A stretch of DNA of 64,000 nt. It comes from Qipengyuania sp. ABI-127-1. GTDB taxonomy: Bacteria > Pseudomonadota > Alphaproteobacteria > Sphingomonadales > Sphingomonadaceae. The stretch's first letter is position 1. Each line of letters begins with the position of its first letter. The stretch covers positions 1 to 64,000 of the forward strand of contig JALJCR010000004.1 in assembly GCA_022953095.1 (NCBI GenBank), read 5' to 3'. Made by a program: the position numbers and the translations under genes. The notes under the pieces were generated by a model that was not told the DNA's origin, ran no database searches, and saw only the letters and a list, made by a program, of their open reading frames with translations. Positions 9,501 to 16,663 of the stretch are shown here, in pieces.

Positions 9501-9584
9501 CTCCTTTGCGGGGAGGCCGGCCTTCATGGGAAAATCGGTCTTGGGCAGGAAGACCGTGTCTCTGTAATCGCGCTTCTCGGACAT
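6540..9584 (-). CDS. ileS: Isoleucyl-tRNA synthetase, enlarged by in-frame palindromic inserts
   Basis: A 1014-residue class I synthetase that charges tRNA-Ile. HIGH is at residues 68-71 and KMSKS at 710-714. The CP1 editing domain contains GTGLVHMSPDHGEDD, and a C-terminal zinc knuckle uses Cys 983, 986, 1000 and 1003. It is some 75 residues longer than E. coli IleS (938). Part of the excess is explained by two palindromic elements in frame, at about residues 356-383 and 527-537. The stretch at about residues 255-330 is visibly more AT-rich than its surroundings. The enzyme should still be functional, since the frame and all motifs are intact. Confidence 0.96.
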   Translation of the reverse strand: MSEKRDYRDTVFLPKTDFPMKAGLPAKEPKIAARWEEEGLYRQLREARAGREKFILHDGPPYANGDMHIGHALNHTLKDMVCRTQNLMGKDAPYVPGWDCHGLPIEWKVEEQYRKKKRSKNEVQPKEFRAECRAYAQKWVDVQREQLKRLGIMGDWDNPYLTMQFESEATIVAELMKFAEAGNLYRGSKPVMWSPVEETALAEAEVEYEDLTDSPQIDVAFEITESPIEELVGAHAVVWTTTPWTIPVNQAIAYGPEVEYVRLEFVAFNALEDVDAQHTKSTPLDHPWSGKTVLVAAELAEQLKGRLLNQLMRENPANLTQPKYGLEYGVRGKLRGSDLAGTVARHPIYDLLLSRQPGLDPGQGFSSAMAAEGSTTPDQVRGDDGSQVAAWEKALAFYAKPRPFLPGDFVTTDSGTGLVHMSPDHGEDDFLLCREHGIEPVFAVMADGRYRDDWPWLGGEDERRRSVINKPFNAPEGPICSDLREAGALLSASADYEHSYPHSWRSKAKVIYRCTPQWFVPMDKPLDVVPAKAGTTLRERAMSEIERVRFVPEKGRRRIGSMVEGRPDWVLSRQRAWGVPITLFVRPDGSYLQDPDVNARVVVAVREDGVDAWDEARKAEFLGPEHDPDEFEMVTDILDVWFDSGCTHAFTLESGRWPALKWPADLYLEGSDQHRGWFQSSLLESCATRGRAPYDQVLTHGFTMASDGRKMSKSLGNTIDPLKVMEQYGADIIRLWALSVDSTEDHRIGDEILKGTGDQYRKLRNTFRYLLGALDGFVGDMSDVGEVPELELYVLALLADLDGKLRQAAENYDFTAYTRLLVDFCNEDLSAFYFDIRKDVLYCDGPDSVKRNAYRTVLDLLFHALVRYAAPVLVFTAEEVWSTRYPDGGSVHLLEWPQVPGVGADGARWDKLRELREDVMEAIEPLRRDKVIRSGLEADVVVPAAAVPEGFSDADLAELFITASVTRSDSDTVTVTRTNESKCGRCWRLLPSVEEDGDLCDRCQPVVAQWDAAR
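7976..8005. repeat. Palindromic element inside ileS (VVPAKAGT type)
   Basis: CGTCGTCCCAGC (7977-7988) and GCTGGGACGACG (7993-8004) are perfect inverted repeats around TTTC, with one further A-T pair outside. In the ileS frame the element encodes DVVPAKAGTT, inserted where other IleS proteins run directly into LRERA. Peptides of the V(V/I)PAKAG(T/I) kind are the usual translation of a dispersed palindromic repeat of alphaproteobacteria. Confidence 0.8.
8441..8516. repeat. Inverted repeat pair inside ileS (PGLDPG type)
   Basis: CCCGGACTTGATCCGGG (8441-8457) and CCCGGATCAAGTCCGGG (8500-8516) are exact complements of 17 bp, separated by 42 nt. In frame they encode PGLDPGQG at one end and TPDQVRGDDG at the other, typical read-through peptides of dispersed repeats in sphingomonads. 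The element lies in the CP1 editing domain region of ileS. Confidence 0.8.
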
Positions 9585-9631
9585 AGAGGCGAGCCGCTAA
9601 CCGAATTGGGGCGCGGTGGAAAGAGTTTCGG

Positions 9632-10558
9632 TCAGCCGAGCAGCCGCCTGGCCTCGTCGCAATCCTTTTCCATCTGGGCAATCAGCCCCTCGAGCGAATC
9701 GAACTTCGCCTCGCCGCGCAGGAAGTGGTGGAAGGCGACTTCGATTTCCTGCCCGTAGAGATCGCCGGAGAAATCGAAGAAATAGGGCTCGAGCAATTCC
9801 TTGGGCGGGTCGAATTGCGGGCGCACGCCGATATTGGCCGCGCCCTTCAGTTCCTGCCCGGTCGACAGGATGCGCCCGGTCACGGCGTAGACGCCGTATT
9901 TCGGGCGCAGATATTGTTCGACCGGCAGGTTCGCCGTGGGATAGCCGATTTCGCGCCCGCGCTTGTCGCCGTGCTGAACCACGCCGCGAATGGCGAAGGG
10001 GCGGGTAAGCAGGCGCGCAGCCTCCTGCGGATCGCCCTCGCGCAGCGCATCGCGCACCCGGCTGGAGGATACGGGCTTTCCGCCATCCATCACCGGCGGC
10101 ACTGCGCGCGCCTCGATCCCGACATCCCTGCCGAGGCTCACCAGGTTGTCGAAATTGCCGCCCCGCGCCTTGCCGAAGGTGAAATCCTCGCCGGTAACGA
10201 CGCCCGCGACGCCGAGATGATCGCCGAGCAGCCTGCCCACGAAATCCTCTGCCGTGGTCCCGGCCAGTTCGCCGTCGAAATGGAACACCAGCATCGCGGT
10301 CGCCCCGGCGGCGATATAGTGTTCCTGCCGCTGTTCGAGCGTCGTCAGCCGGAAAGGCGGTGCATCGGGTTTGAAATGGCGCACCGGATGCGGATCGAAT
10401 GTCGCGATGATCGAGGGACGGCCTTCCGCGCGCGCCCAGCGAATCGCCTCGCCCGCCACGGCCTGGTGGCCGAGGTGAAAGCCGTCGAAATTGCCCAATG
10501 CGATGATCGCGCCACGCAGGCTCTCGGGCAGCGGTTCGCGGTGATCGAGCCATCTCAT
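9632..10558 (-). CDS. ribF: Bifunctional riboflavin kinase / FAD synthetase
   Basis: A 308-residue protein that converts riboflavin to FMN and FAD. The N-terminal FAD synthetase domain (about 1-180) contains LGNFDGFHLGH and a SSSRVRDALREG motif. The C-terminal riboflavin kinase domain (about 185-305) contains GREIGYPTANL and GVYAV. The start overlaps the dipeptidase stop by ATGA. ileS follows after 47 bp, an adjacency (ribF-ileS-lspA) conserved across proteobacteria. Confidence 0.95.
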   Translation of the reverse strand: MRWLDHREPLPESLRGAIIALGNFDGFHLGHQAVAGEAIRWARAEGRPSIIATFDPHPVRHFKPDAPPFRLTTLEQRQEHYIAAGATAMLVFHFDGELAGTTAEDFVGRLLGDHLGVAGVVTGEDFTFGKARGGNFDNLVSLGRDVGIEARAVPPVMDGGKPVSSSRVRDALREGDPQEAARLLTRPFAIRGVVQHGDKRGREIGYPTANLPVEQYLRPKYGVYAVTGRILSTGQELKGAANIGVRPQFDPPKELLEPYFFDFSGDLYGQEIEVAFHHFLRGEAKFDSLEGLIAQMEKDCDEARRLLG

Positions 10559-11733
10559 CGCGTGGTCTCCTGCGGCACCAGCCCTTCACCGATCACCCGC
10601 AGCGCATTGCCACCCATCGCCGCGCGAATCTCGTCCTCGGTGAAACCCTCGTCGAGCAGCGCCTGCGTAACCTGGGTCAGTTGCGAGGTATCGAAGCGCA
10701 CGGTGACCGCGCCGTCATAGTCGCTGCCCAGCGCCACATGTTCGATCCCGACTAGGTCGCGAATATGTTTCATCGCCCTGGCGGTGGCGCGCGGCGAGGT
10801 GTCGCACACCGCGCCTTCCCAATAGCCGACACCGATGATCCCGCCGGTCGCCGCGACCCCGCGAATTTCTGCGTCGGTGAGGTTGCGGTTTTCCTGGCAG
10901 GTCGCCTGCACGCCGCCATGGCTGGAGACCACCGGCCGCTGCGCCATGGCGAGTACCTCGGCGACGCATTGGTGGCTGCAATGGGCGATATCGACGATCA
11001 TCCCCATGCGCTCCATCCGGCGGATCACATCGCGCCCCATCGGTGTGAGGCCGCCCTTTTCGATCCCGTGCATCGACCCGGCCAGTTCGTTGTCGAAGAA
11101 ATGAGTGAGCCCCGCCATGCGCATGCCTGCCGCATAAAGCCGGTCGAGATTGTCGGGATTGCCTTGGAGGCTTTGCAGGCCTTCGGCGCTGAACAGGGCG
11201 CCGACCGGCTTGGAGGCGTCCTTACGTGCCGCCATCAGGCGATCGAGGTCCGCCGGGGTCCAGACCTGATAGATTTCTTCGCGCCCGGCCTCGAATGCCC
11301 GCTCCAGTTTCTCGGCATGCCATAGCGAGCGTTCGAGCAGGCTACCCCAGGTTCGCACCGGCTGCATCTGGCCGATCGCCAGCAGCGTAATGTTGTCGCT
11401 GTCGGCGGAATTCGAATCGTAGTTCTGCCCTCGCGGGGTTTTAGTCACGCTGGAGAAGACCTGCAGCGCGACATTGCCTTCGCGCAGCCGCGGCAGGTCG
11501 ACATGGCCGCGCTCCGCCCGGTCGAGGATATCGCGCTTCCAAAGCAATGTATCGGCATGGAGGTCGACGATTTCGAGGCTGGCGTGCAACGCCCTCGCCT
11601 CGTCCGAGATTTCGATCAGCGGCTTGCCATCGATCTTGTTCATGTCCCGCTCGGCCATTCCCGGTACGAGCAGGAAGAACCCGGCGAGCGCGACGAGGAT
11701 CAGGCCGAGGATGCCCATGAGCAGCTTGCGCAT
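10555..11733 (-). CDS. Membrane-anchored dipeptidase, renal dipeptidase (M19) family
   Basis: A 392-residue protein. One N-terminal hydrophobic helix (about 3-26) without a clear cleavage site suggests a periplasm-facing membrane anchor. The zinc-site signature IVDLHADTLLW lies near residue 55. Later metal-ligand regions are GLTHFFDN, IVDIAHCSHQC, PVVSSHGG and LGSDYDGA. Family members hydrolyse dipeptides, often of D/L configuration. ATG at 11733 shares its A with the folA stop (TGATG), which favours it over the GTG one codon upstream. Confidence 0.87.
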   Translation of the reverse strand: MRKLLMGILGLILVALAGFFLLVPGMAERDMNKIDGKPLIEISDEARALHASLEIVDLHADTLLWKRDILDRAERGHVDLPRLREGNVALQVFSSVTKTPRGQNYDSNSADSDNITLLAIGQMQPVRTWGSLLERSLWHAEKLERAFEAGREEIYQVWTPADLDRLMAARKDASKPVGALFSAEGLQSLQGNPDNLDRLYAAGMRMAGLTHFFDNELAGSMHGIEKGGLTPMGRDVIRRMERMGMIVDIAHCSHQCVAEVLAMAQRPVVSSHGGVQATCQENRNLTDAEIRGVAATGGIIGVGYWEGAVCDTSPRATARAMKHIRDLVGIEHVALGSDYDGAVTVRFDTSQLTQVTQALLDEGFTEDEIRAAMGGNALRVIGEGLVPQETTR

Positions 11734-12227
11734 CACGCCGCGCGCTCCAGCGTGACGAAGCTATAGGCAGGCAGGTCGCCTTCGCTTGCGAAATCCTCGC
11801 GGCCGATCACGTTCCATTCGGGACCGAGCGGTTTCATGAAAGTGTCGCCTTCGAATTCCGCGTGAATTTCGGTCAGCTCGATACGGTCGGCATGTTCCCT
11901 GAACACGTCGTATATCGCAGCGCCGCCGATGACGGCCACGTCGCCGTCTCCTGCGACAGACAGCGCCTCTTCGACTGAACGCACAATTTCCGCGCCCGTC
12001 GAATCCCAGCGCTCGCGGCGGGTCAGTACGATATGACGGCGGCCCGGCAGCAGGCCCGGCAGGCTCTCGAAGGTCTTGCGGCCCATGATCATCGGCAGGC
12101 CTTGGTTCTCTTGGCCCATGGTCAGCGCCTTGAAGCGCTTCAGATCGGCGGGCAGGTGCCATGGCAGCACGCCGTCTTTGCCGATGCAGCCATTGGCCGC
12201 GCGGGCATAGATCAGGAACAGGCTCAC
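11733..12227 (-). CDS. folA: Dihydrofolate reductase
   Basis: A 164-residue enzyme that regenerates tetrahydrofolate using NADPH. Visible blocks are GCIGKDGVLPWHLPADLKRF near residues 13-32, IMGRKTFESLPG near residue 48 and VIGGAAIYDVF near residue 98. The start overlaps the purK stop by ATGA. thyA, often its neighbour, is not in the window. Its place behind purEK couples folate supply to purine synthesis. Confidence 0.95.
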   Translation of the reverse strand: MSLFLIYARAANGCIGKDGVLPWHLPADLKRFKALTMGQENQGLPMIMGRKTFESLPGLLPGRRHIVLTRRERWDSTGAEIVRSVEEALSVAGDGDVAVIGGAAIYDVFREHADRIELTEIHAEFEGDTFMKPLGPEWNVIGREDFASEGDLPAYSFVTLERAA

Positions 12228-13279
12228 CGTTCGAGCCGGGTCACATGGCCCATCTTGCGTCCCTCGCGGACCTCGGCCTTGCCGTAATCGTGCAGGTGCG
12301 TGTCGACCGCGGCCAGCTGTTCTTGCGCCGTCTTGATGTCGGCGCCGATGATGTTCGTCATGGTGACGGATCTGGCGATGGTCGCCGTATCGCCCAGCGG
12401 TAGGCCAGCGACCGCGCGAATGTGGTTCTCGAACTGGCTGGTGACCGCGCCCTCGATCGTCCAGTGGCCCGAATTGTGCACGCGCGGGGCCATCTCGTTG
12501 AAGATCGGCCCTTCATGCGTGGCGAAGAATTCAAGCGTCAGCACGCCGACATATTTCAGCGCATCGGCGACCTGGCGGGCCAGCTCGCGCGCTTCGTCCA
12601 CCTGGGCTTCGATGATGTCGCCCGCGGGCAGGGTGGAAGCGGCCAGAATGCCATTTTCATGCGTGTTGCGCGCCGAATCCCAAAACCGGATTTCGCCATC
12701 CTGTCCGCGCACGACTATGATCGAGAATTCGGCCTCGAACTCGACGAAACCTTCGTAGATCAGCGGGACGTCGGGCAGATGCAGGCCCTGTGCATCGCGG
12801 TCCGATCCGATCCGCCACTGGCCCTTGCCGTCATAGCCGTCCCGCCGGGTCTTGAGGATGCCGGGCGCGCCCAGCCGATCGACCGCCGCCTCGAGATCGC
12901 TGCGCGAATCGACCCGTGCATAAGCGGCGGGTCGGCCGCCAAGCCCTTCCACGAAGCGCTTCTCGGCGAGGCGATCCTGGGCCGTTTCGAGCGCGCGTGG
13001 ATGCGGAAAAATGCGTCCTTCCGGCATAGCATTGGCCGTGGCGACGGGTACGTTCTCGAATTCCCAGGTGACTACGTCGCACTGCGCGGCAAAGGCGGCA
13101 AGGGCTGCTGTTTCGTTCCACTTGTTCACGAACAGATCGTCGCACACCTGATTGACGACATTGTCGCCTTCGGGCGCGTAGGCGATGCAGCGATAGCCCA
13201 ATTGTGCGGCGCTCACGGCCATCATTCGGCCAAGTTGCCCACCGCCGAGGATACCGATTGTCGAACCGCGCTTCAGCAT
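12224..13279 (-). CDS. purK: N5-carboxyaminoimidazole ribonucleotide synthase
   Basis: A 351-residue ATP-grasp enzyme that carboxylates AIR to N5-CAIR in purine synthesis. It starts [20 protein letters not shown], the family start, so the longer reading to 13327 is rejected. The ATP-grasp core includes ILKTRRDGYDGKGQWRI near residue 150, and FNEMAPRVHNSGHWT near residue 265 is diagnostic of PurK. ATG overlaps the purE stop (ATGA), and its own stop overlaps folA the same way. Confidence 0.96.
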   Translation of the reverse strand: MLKRGSTIGILGGGQLGRMMAVSAAQLGYRCIAYAPEGDNVVNQVCDDLFVNKWNETAALAAFAAQCDVVTWEFENVPVATANAMPEGRIFPHPRALETAQDRLAEKRFVEGLGGRPAAYARVDSRSDLEAAVDRLGAPGILKTRRDGYDGKGQWRIGSDRDAQGLHLPDVPLIYEGFVEFEAEFSIIVVRGQDGEIRFWDSARNTHENGILAASTLPAGDIIEAQVDEARELARQVADALKYVGVLTLEFFATHEGPIFNEMAPRVHNSGHWTIEGAVTSQFENHIRAVAGLPLGDTATIARSVTMTNIIGADIKTAQEQLAAVDTHLHDYGKAEVREGRKMGHVTRLER

Positions 13280-13761
13280 CAGTCGACGGGGCGCTCGGTC
13301 ACGGCTGCGCTGCGCGCCGCGCGCCAATCCTGCAGGCGCTGCGAAAGCGCGGAGTCGTGATTGGCGAGGATCGCGGCGGCAAGCAGGCCCGCATTGGTCG
13401 CGCCCGCCTTGCCGATAGCCAGTGTTCCAACCGGTACGCCGGCGGGCATCTGGACGATCGAAAGCAGGCTGTCCTCGCCCGACAAGGCCCTTGACTGTAC
13501 GGGCACGCCAAGCACCGGAACATGGGTCAGCGCGGCGATCATGCCGGGCAAATGCGCGGCGCCACCCGCGCCTGCAATAATTACCTCGAAGCCCGCATCT
13601 GCCGCGCCCTTGGCGAAATCATACATGCGATCCGGCGTTCGATGGGCCGAGACGATACGCACATCGCTTTCGACACCCAGCTCTTCGAGCACCTCGGCGG
13701 CGCAGGTCATGGTGTCCCAATCGGACTGGCTGCCCATGACGATGGCGACCTTGGCGTTCAT
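13279..13761 (-). CDS. purE: N5-carboxyaminoimidazole ribonucleotide mutase
   Basis: A 160-residue class I PurE that converts N5-CAIR to CAIR, the step after PurK. It contains MGSQSDW near the N-terminus, [10 protein letters not shown] near residue 40 and the [12 protein letters not shown] loop. The start at 13761 is preferred because AAAGGA lies about eight bases upstream. An alternative ATG at 13770 would overlap the gpmA stop but has no room for a ribosome site. Confidence 0.95.
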   Translation of the reverse strand: MNAKVAIVMGSQSDWDTMTCAAEVLEELGVESDVRIVSAHRTPDRMYDFAKGAADAGFEVIIAGAGGAAHLPGMIAALTHVPVLGVPVQSRALSGEDSLLSIVQMPAGVPVGTLAIGKAGATNAGLLAAAILANHDSALSQRLQDWRAARSAAVTERPVD

Positions 13762-13762
13762 C

Positions 13763-14449
13763 TCAGGCATCCTTTAGATAGTAGCGGTCGCCCGACACCT
13801 GCATGCCGTCGAATTCATAGACGATCGGTTGGCCGGTCGGAATTTCGAGACCGGTAATCTCGTCGTCCGAAATGTTCGACAGATGCTTCACCAGCGCGCG
13901 CAAGGAATTGCCATGGGCGGAGATGATGACCGTTTCGCCCTTGCCGAGTTGCGGCAGGATCGCGCTTTCCCAATAGGGCAGCACGCGCTCGATGGTGAGC
14001 TTGAGGCTTTCGGTGCGCGGCACGTCGATCCCCGCATAGCGCGGGTCGTTCGACAGATCGAATTCGCTGCCCGGCTCGAGCTCGGGTGGGGGCACGTCGA
14101 AGCTACGGCGCCAGACATGGACCTGTTCGTCGCCATGCTTCTCCCGTGTCTGCTGCTTGTCGAGGCCGGTCAGCCCGCCATAGTGGCGCTCGTTCAAATG
14201 CCAGTCGCGCGTGACCGGGATCCACAGGCGGTCGCAGGCTTCGAGCGCGATGTTGAGCGTCTTGATTGCACGCTTCTGGACGCTGGTGAACGCAGTGGTG
14301 GGCAGCACGCCCTTGGCTTTCATCAGCTCGCCTGCCTCGCGCGCTTCGGCCACACCCTTTTCCGTGAGGTCGACATCCCACCAGCCGGTGAAGCGGTTGG
14401 CGAGATTCCACTCGCTCTGGCCGTGGCGGACAAGGATGAGTTTCGACAT
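13763..14449 (-). CDS. gpmA: 2,3-bisphosphoglycerate-dependent phosphoglycerate mutase
   Basis: A 228-residue enzyme that interconverts 3- and 2-phosphoglycerate. The phosphohistidine motif [10 protein letters not shown] places the catalytic His at residue 9. [13 protein letters not shown] and the second active-site His in [11 protein letters not shown] are present. The start [10 protein letters not shown] at 14449 is the family start; the longer reading from 14542 runs through a palindromic repeat and is rejected. This is probably the first gene of the nine-gene operon ending at 5585. Confidence 0.96.
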   Translation of the reverse strand: MSKLILVRHGQSEWNLANRFTGWWDVDLTEKGVAEAREAGELMKAKGVLPTTAFTSVQKRAIKTLNIALEACDRLWIPVTRDWHLNERHYGGLTGLDKQQTREKHGDEQVHVWRRSFDVPPPELEPGSEFDLSNDPRYAGIDVPRTESLKLTIERVLPYWESAILPQLGKGETVIISAHGNSLRALVKHLSNISDDEITGLEIPTGQPIVYEFDGMQVSGDRYYLKDA

Positions 14450-14464
14450 ATCTGCTCCCGTTTC

Positions 14465-14557
14465 CGGTTCCAGCCCACTCCCCCGGCACCCACGGCAAGA
14501 TACTGTCCGGGTGGCCGGGTGGGGAGTGGGCTGGAACCGCATCCCCGCGTAAGCGGG
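14465..14557. repeat. REP-like palindromic element upstream of gpmA
   Basis: CGGTTCCAGCCCACTCCCC (14465-14483) and its exact complement (14521-14539) form 19-bp arms around a 37-nt loop. The complement of the left half carries TTGCCGTGGGTG and matches the element at 2976-3039. A short hairpin CCCGC-GTAA-GCGGG (14544-14557) abuts it, resembling another dispersed palindromic repeat. It sits in the leader of the gpmA operon. Confidence 0.7.
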
Positions 14558-14577
14558 ACAACAATGAGCAAGGCGCG

Positions 14578-14721
14578 TTAGCTGGCCGTATCGTCCTTGG
14601 AAAGGCCTTGCTCGTCCGATTCGCGCATTTCCCGCCCCTGCGCCTTGCGGCGGCGCAGGTTCTCACGAAGTTTCGCAGCGAGCCGCTCCTCGCGTGTCAT
14701 CTTGTCATTTCGGGCGTTCAT
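14578..14721 (-). CDS. Small basic protein of unknown function
   Basis: A 47-residue protein starting [20 protein letters not shown]. It is highly charged, with an Arg/Lys-rich central helix and an acidic tail, and has no membrane segment. AAAAGGAA lies upstream of the ATG at 14721. The longer frame that reads back to 15027 passes through the tRNA-Thr gene and a repeat, so it is not real. Small proteins of this appearance are common in sphingomonads; I cannot assign a role. Confidence 0.6.
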   Translation of the reverse strand: MNARNDKMTREERLAAKLRENLRRRKAQGREMRESDEQGLSKDDTAS

Positions 14722-14835
14722 GGCGCATTCCTTTTGCGAAAATCGGCTCCAGCCGCAAGCGAAGGTTGACTTATGCGCCGCGTCTGCCATTAGCGCGCGC
14801 CTCCACCCCGCTGGCATTTCCGGCGGGCACGACGT

Positions 14836-14910
14836 GCTGCTGTAGCTCAGTGGTAGAGCGCACCCTTGGTAAGGGTGAGGCCGGGAGTTCAATCCTCCCC
14901 AGCAGCACCA
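14836..14910 (+). tRNA. tRNA-Thr (GGT)
   Basis: Acceptor arms GCTGCTG and CAGCAGC, D-arm GCTC/GAGC, anticodon arm CACCC/GGGTG around TTGGTAA (anticodon GGT, reading ACC and ACT), and T-arm GGGAG-TTCAATC-CTCCC. The CCA end is encoded (14908-14910). No variable-arm insertion. Confidence 0.97.
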
Positions 14911-14928
14911 TTTTTCGAAGAAAAATGG
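14908..14928 (+). terminator. Hairpin overlapping the CCA end of tRNA-Thr
   Basis: CCATTTTTC (14908-14916) and GAAAAATGG (14920-14928) are perfect 9-bp arms around GAA. The left arm includes the encoded CCA of the tRNA. It probably acts in termination or 3'-end processing, although the T-run lies in the stem rather than after it. Confidence 0.4.
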
Positions 14929-14932
14929 ATTC

Positions 14933-15191
14933 CTTGTTTTTCGCACCGACATCCGTCGGCGCGTCCTCGCTATGCGTGCAGCAAGCTGCACCCGCTGCGG
15001 GGCGGCCGCTTGACCTTGCCGGGCCATCTCGGCCCGGATCGCGGGCGTCCCTCAGGGTTTGCAATAGTCTCCGAGCCGTCAGGCGAGGCTAGCGCGACTG
15101 CGCCCCCGCAGCGACGCGCCCGAAGGGCGTGTGAGCGAGGATAGCCTAAGGCCGCGGGCGCGGCCGTCGGCGCCTGAGGCTCAACAAAAAC
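14933..15191. repeat. Long dispersed intergenic repeat, copy 2 (inverted relative to copy 1)
   Basis: A 259-bp GC-rich block bounded by TTGTTTTTCGC and CAACAAAAACC, filling the gap between tRNA-Thr (+) and the SDR gene (-). Its complement aligns with 5343-5580 over the AT-rich ends, the TTAGGCTATCCTCG segment, the GGCCCGGCAAGG segment and a 24-base identical stretch (14977-15000). Spurious small frames through it resemble junk proteins often predicted in this bacterial group. Confidence 0.85.
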
Positions 15192-15208
15192 CGAATGCGC
15201 TGCGGGAC

Positions 15209-16105
15209 CTAGGTCGATCTATCCGCCTTATCCTTGGCATTCGTGCCCTTGATCATCGCGCGCATCGCTTCCCACTGCTCGTCGCCCATGTCCTTGAGCG
15301 CGGTGTAGAAGTTGCCGCCATGCGTCTGGAAACCGCCGCCGTCGATGGCGATCGTCTGGCCGTTTACCCAAGCCGCACCCGGCCCCATCAGAAAGACGGC
15401 GAGATTGGCGATTTCGTGCATTTCGCCATGGCGGCCCATCGGGTTCATATCATCGTGAGAATTGCCGCCCCTCCCGCCGGGCGAAAGGCGCGCGCTCATC
15501 CCGTCGGTGGGGAATAGACCCGGCGCGATGGCATTGAAGCGCAAGCCATAGCGGCCCCATTCCACCGCGAGGCTCTGCGTCATCGCATTCAGGCCCGCTT
15601 TGCTCATGGCGCTCGGCACCACGAAGGGGCCGCCGTTCCATATCCACGTGGTCAGGATGGAGAGGAAGCTGGCCTTGCGGCCTTCTTCGATCAGCCGCTT
15701 GCCCACATCGAGCGTGACGTAGAAGCTGCCGCGGAAGACGATGTCGCTGATGGCATTGAAGCCATTGACCGAAAGATCCTCGGTCCGGCTGATGAAGTTG
15801 CCTGCGGCATTGTTGACCACACCGGTAAGCGGCCCACTGTCCCAGATCGCATCGACCATGGCATGGATCGCATCGGGATCGCGGATGTCGCAGGCATGTC
15901 CGACGATCTTTCCGCCGTGCCTCTCGCCGAGTTCCTTGGCCGCCTCGTCGAGCTTGCCCTGACGCCGCCCGCAAATATGCACTTCGGCGCCGAGTTTGAG
16001 GAAGGCTTCCGCCATTTCCTTGCCAAGTCCGGTGCCGCCGCCGGTGACGAGGATGCGCTCGCCCTCCATCAGGCCCTCGCGAAACATCAGCCTTGAAGTA
16101 TCCAT
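15209..16105 (-). CDS. SDR oxidoreductase, 2,4-dienoyl-CoA reductase-like
   Basis: A 298-residue Rossmann enzyme. The NAD(P) site TGGGTGLGKEMAEAF lies near residue 20, with CGRRQGKLDEAA after it and NNAAGNF near residue 100. Instead of the classical YxxxK catalytic pair it has VVPSAMSKAGLNAM, as in DECR-type 2,4-dienoyl-CoA reductases, where the tyrosine lies elsewhere. It likely reduces dienoyl-CoA intermediates in unsaturated fatty acid oxidation, but the exact substrate is inference. GGAGA precedes the ATG. The gene ends at the boundary of the long repeat. Confidence 0.8.
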   Translation of the reverse strand: MDTSRLMFREGLMEGERILVTGGGTGLGKEMAEAFLKLGAEVHICGRRQGKLDEAAKELGERHGGKIVGHACDIRDPDAIHAMVDAIWDSGPLTGVVNNAAGNFISRTEDLSVNGFNAISDIVFRGSFYVTLDVGKRLIEEGRKASFLSILTTWIWNGGPFVVPSAMSKAGLNAMTQSLAVEWGRYGLRFNAIAPGLFPTDGMSARLSPGGRGGNSHDDMNPMGRHGEMHEIANLAVFLMGPGAAWVNGQTIAIDGGGFQTHGGNFYTALKDMGDEQWEAMRAMIKGTNAKDKADRST

Positions 16106-16195
16106 CGCTATCTCCTCTGCCCGGGCAGAGTCCTACTCGAATGTCTGCGCGATACCCAATTGAATCGCCTGGCTGTATTGCCTAGCTAGAACGCC

Positions 16196-16663
16196 ATGGA
16201 CGACGCCGACGACCTCACCCAGCTCGACCCCGCTTACAAATCGATGCTGCGATTGCAGTTGGCGATTGCCGCGCTTGTCCTGCTTGTCGCGGCGACGATT
16301 GCCGAGGTGGCGATTCCCGGCTGGACCGGTGCGGTGTGGATCCCCGCCCTATGCGTGGCTGCCTATGCGCTTATCCGCGTCCCTCTCCGGCGCTATCATG
16401 CGACCGGCTTCTCGCTGGCGGATGAACGCCTGCGGGTCGTGCGCGGCATCTTTTTCCGCACCGACACTGTGGTTCCATTCGGTCGGGTGCAGCATATCGA
16501 CGTCGGCCAGGGACCGCTCGAGCGGGCTTTCGGTATCGCCACACTGACCGTGCATACTGCGGGCACGCACAACGCCTCGGTGTCTCTGCCGGGATTGAGG
16601 CATGAGGACGCGACTGCCATGCGCGAGAATATCCGTGCGGCCATCCGGCGCGACACGCGGTGA
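16196..16663 (+). CDS. PH-domain membrane protein, YdbS-like
   Basis: A 155-residue protein with two membrane helices (about 18-40 and 43-62), then one bacterial PH domain (bPH_2, DUF304). The diagnostic segment is RVVRGIFFRTDTVVPFGRVQHIDVGQGPLERAFGIA, described here by its ends at residues of about 77-113. The stop overlaps the next gene's GTG (GTGA). A small YdbS-like protein followed by a large YdbT-like one is a conserved pair. In Bacillus, YdbST is linked to resistance to a bacteriocin; the role here is unknown. Confidence 0.8.
   Translation: MDDADDLTQLDPAYKSMLRLQLAIAALVLLVAATIAEVAIPGWTGAVWIPALCVAAYALIRVPLRRYHATGFSLADERLRVVRGIFFRTDTVVPFGRVQHIDVGQGPLERAFGIATLTVHTAGTHNASVSLPGLRHEDATAMRENIRAAIRRDTR

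Noticed and set aside
6909-9758. Two long plus-strand frames (6909-8009 and 8727-9758) opposite ileS
   Set aside because: ileS is certain from HIGH, KMSKS and the zinc knuckle; the plus frames show no domain and break at the repeats.
14866-15144. Small proteins predicted inside the long repeat
   Set aside because: They overlap tRNA-Thr and the repeat, lack ribosome sites, and owe their open frames to GC-rich repeat sequence.
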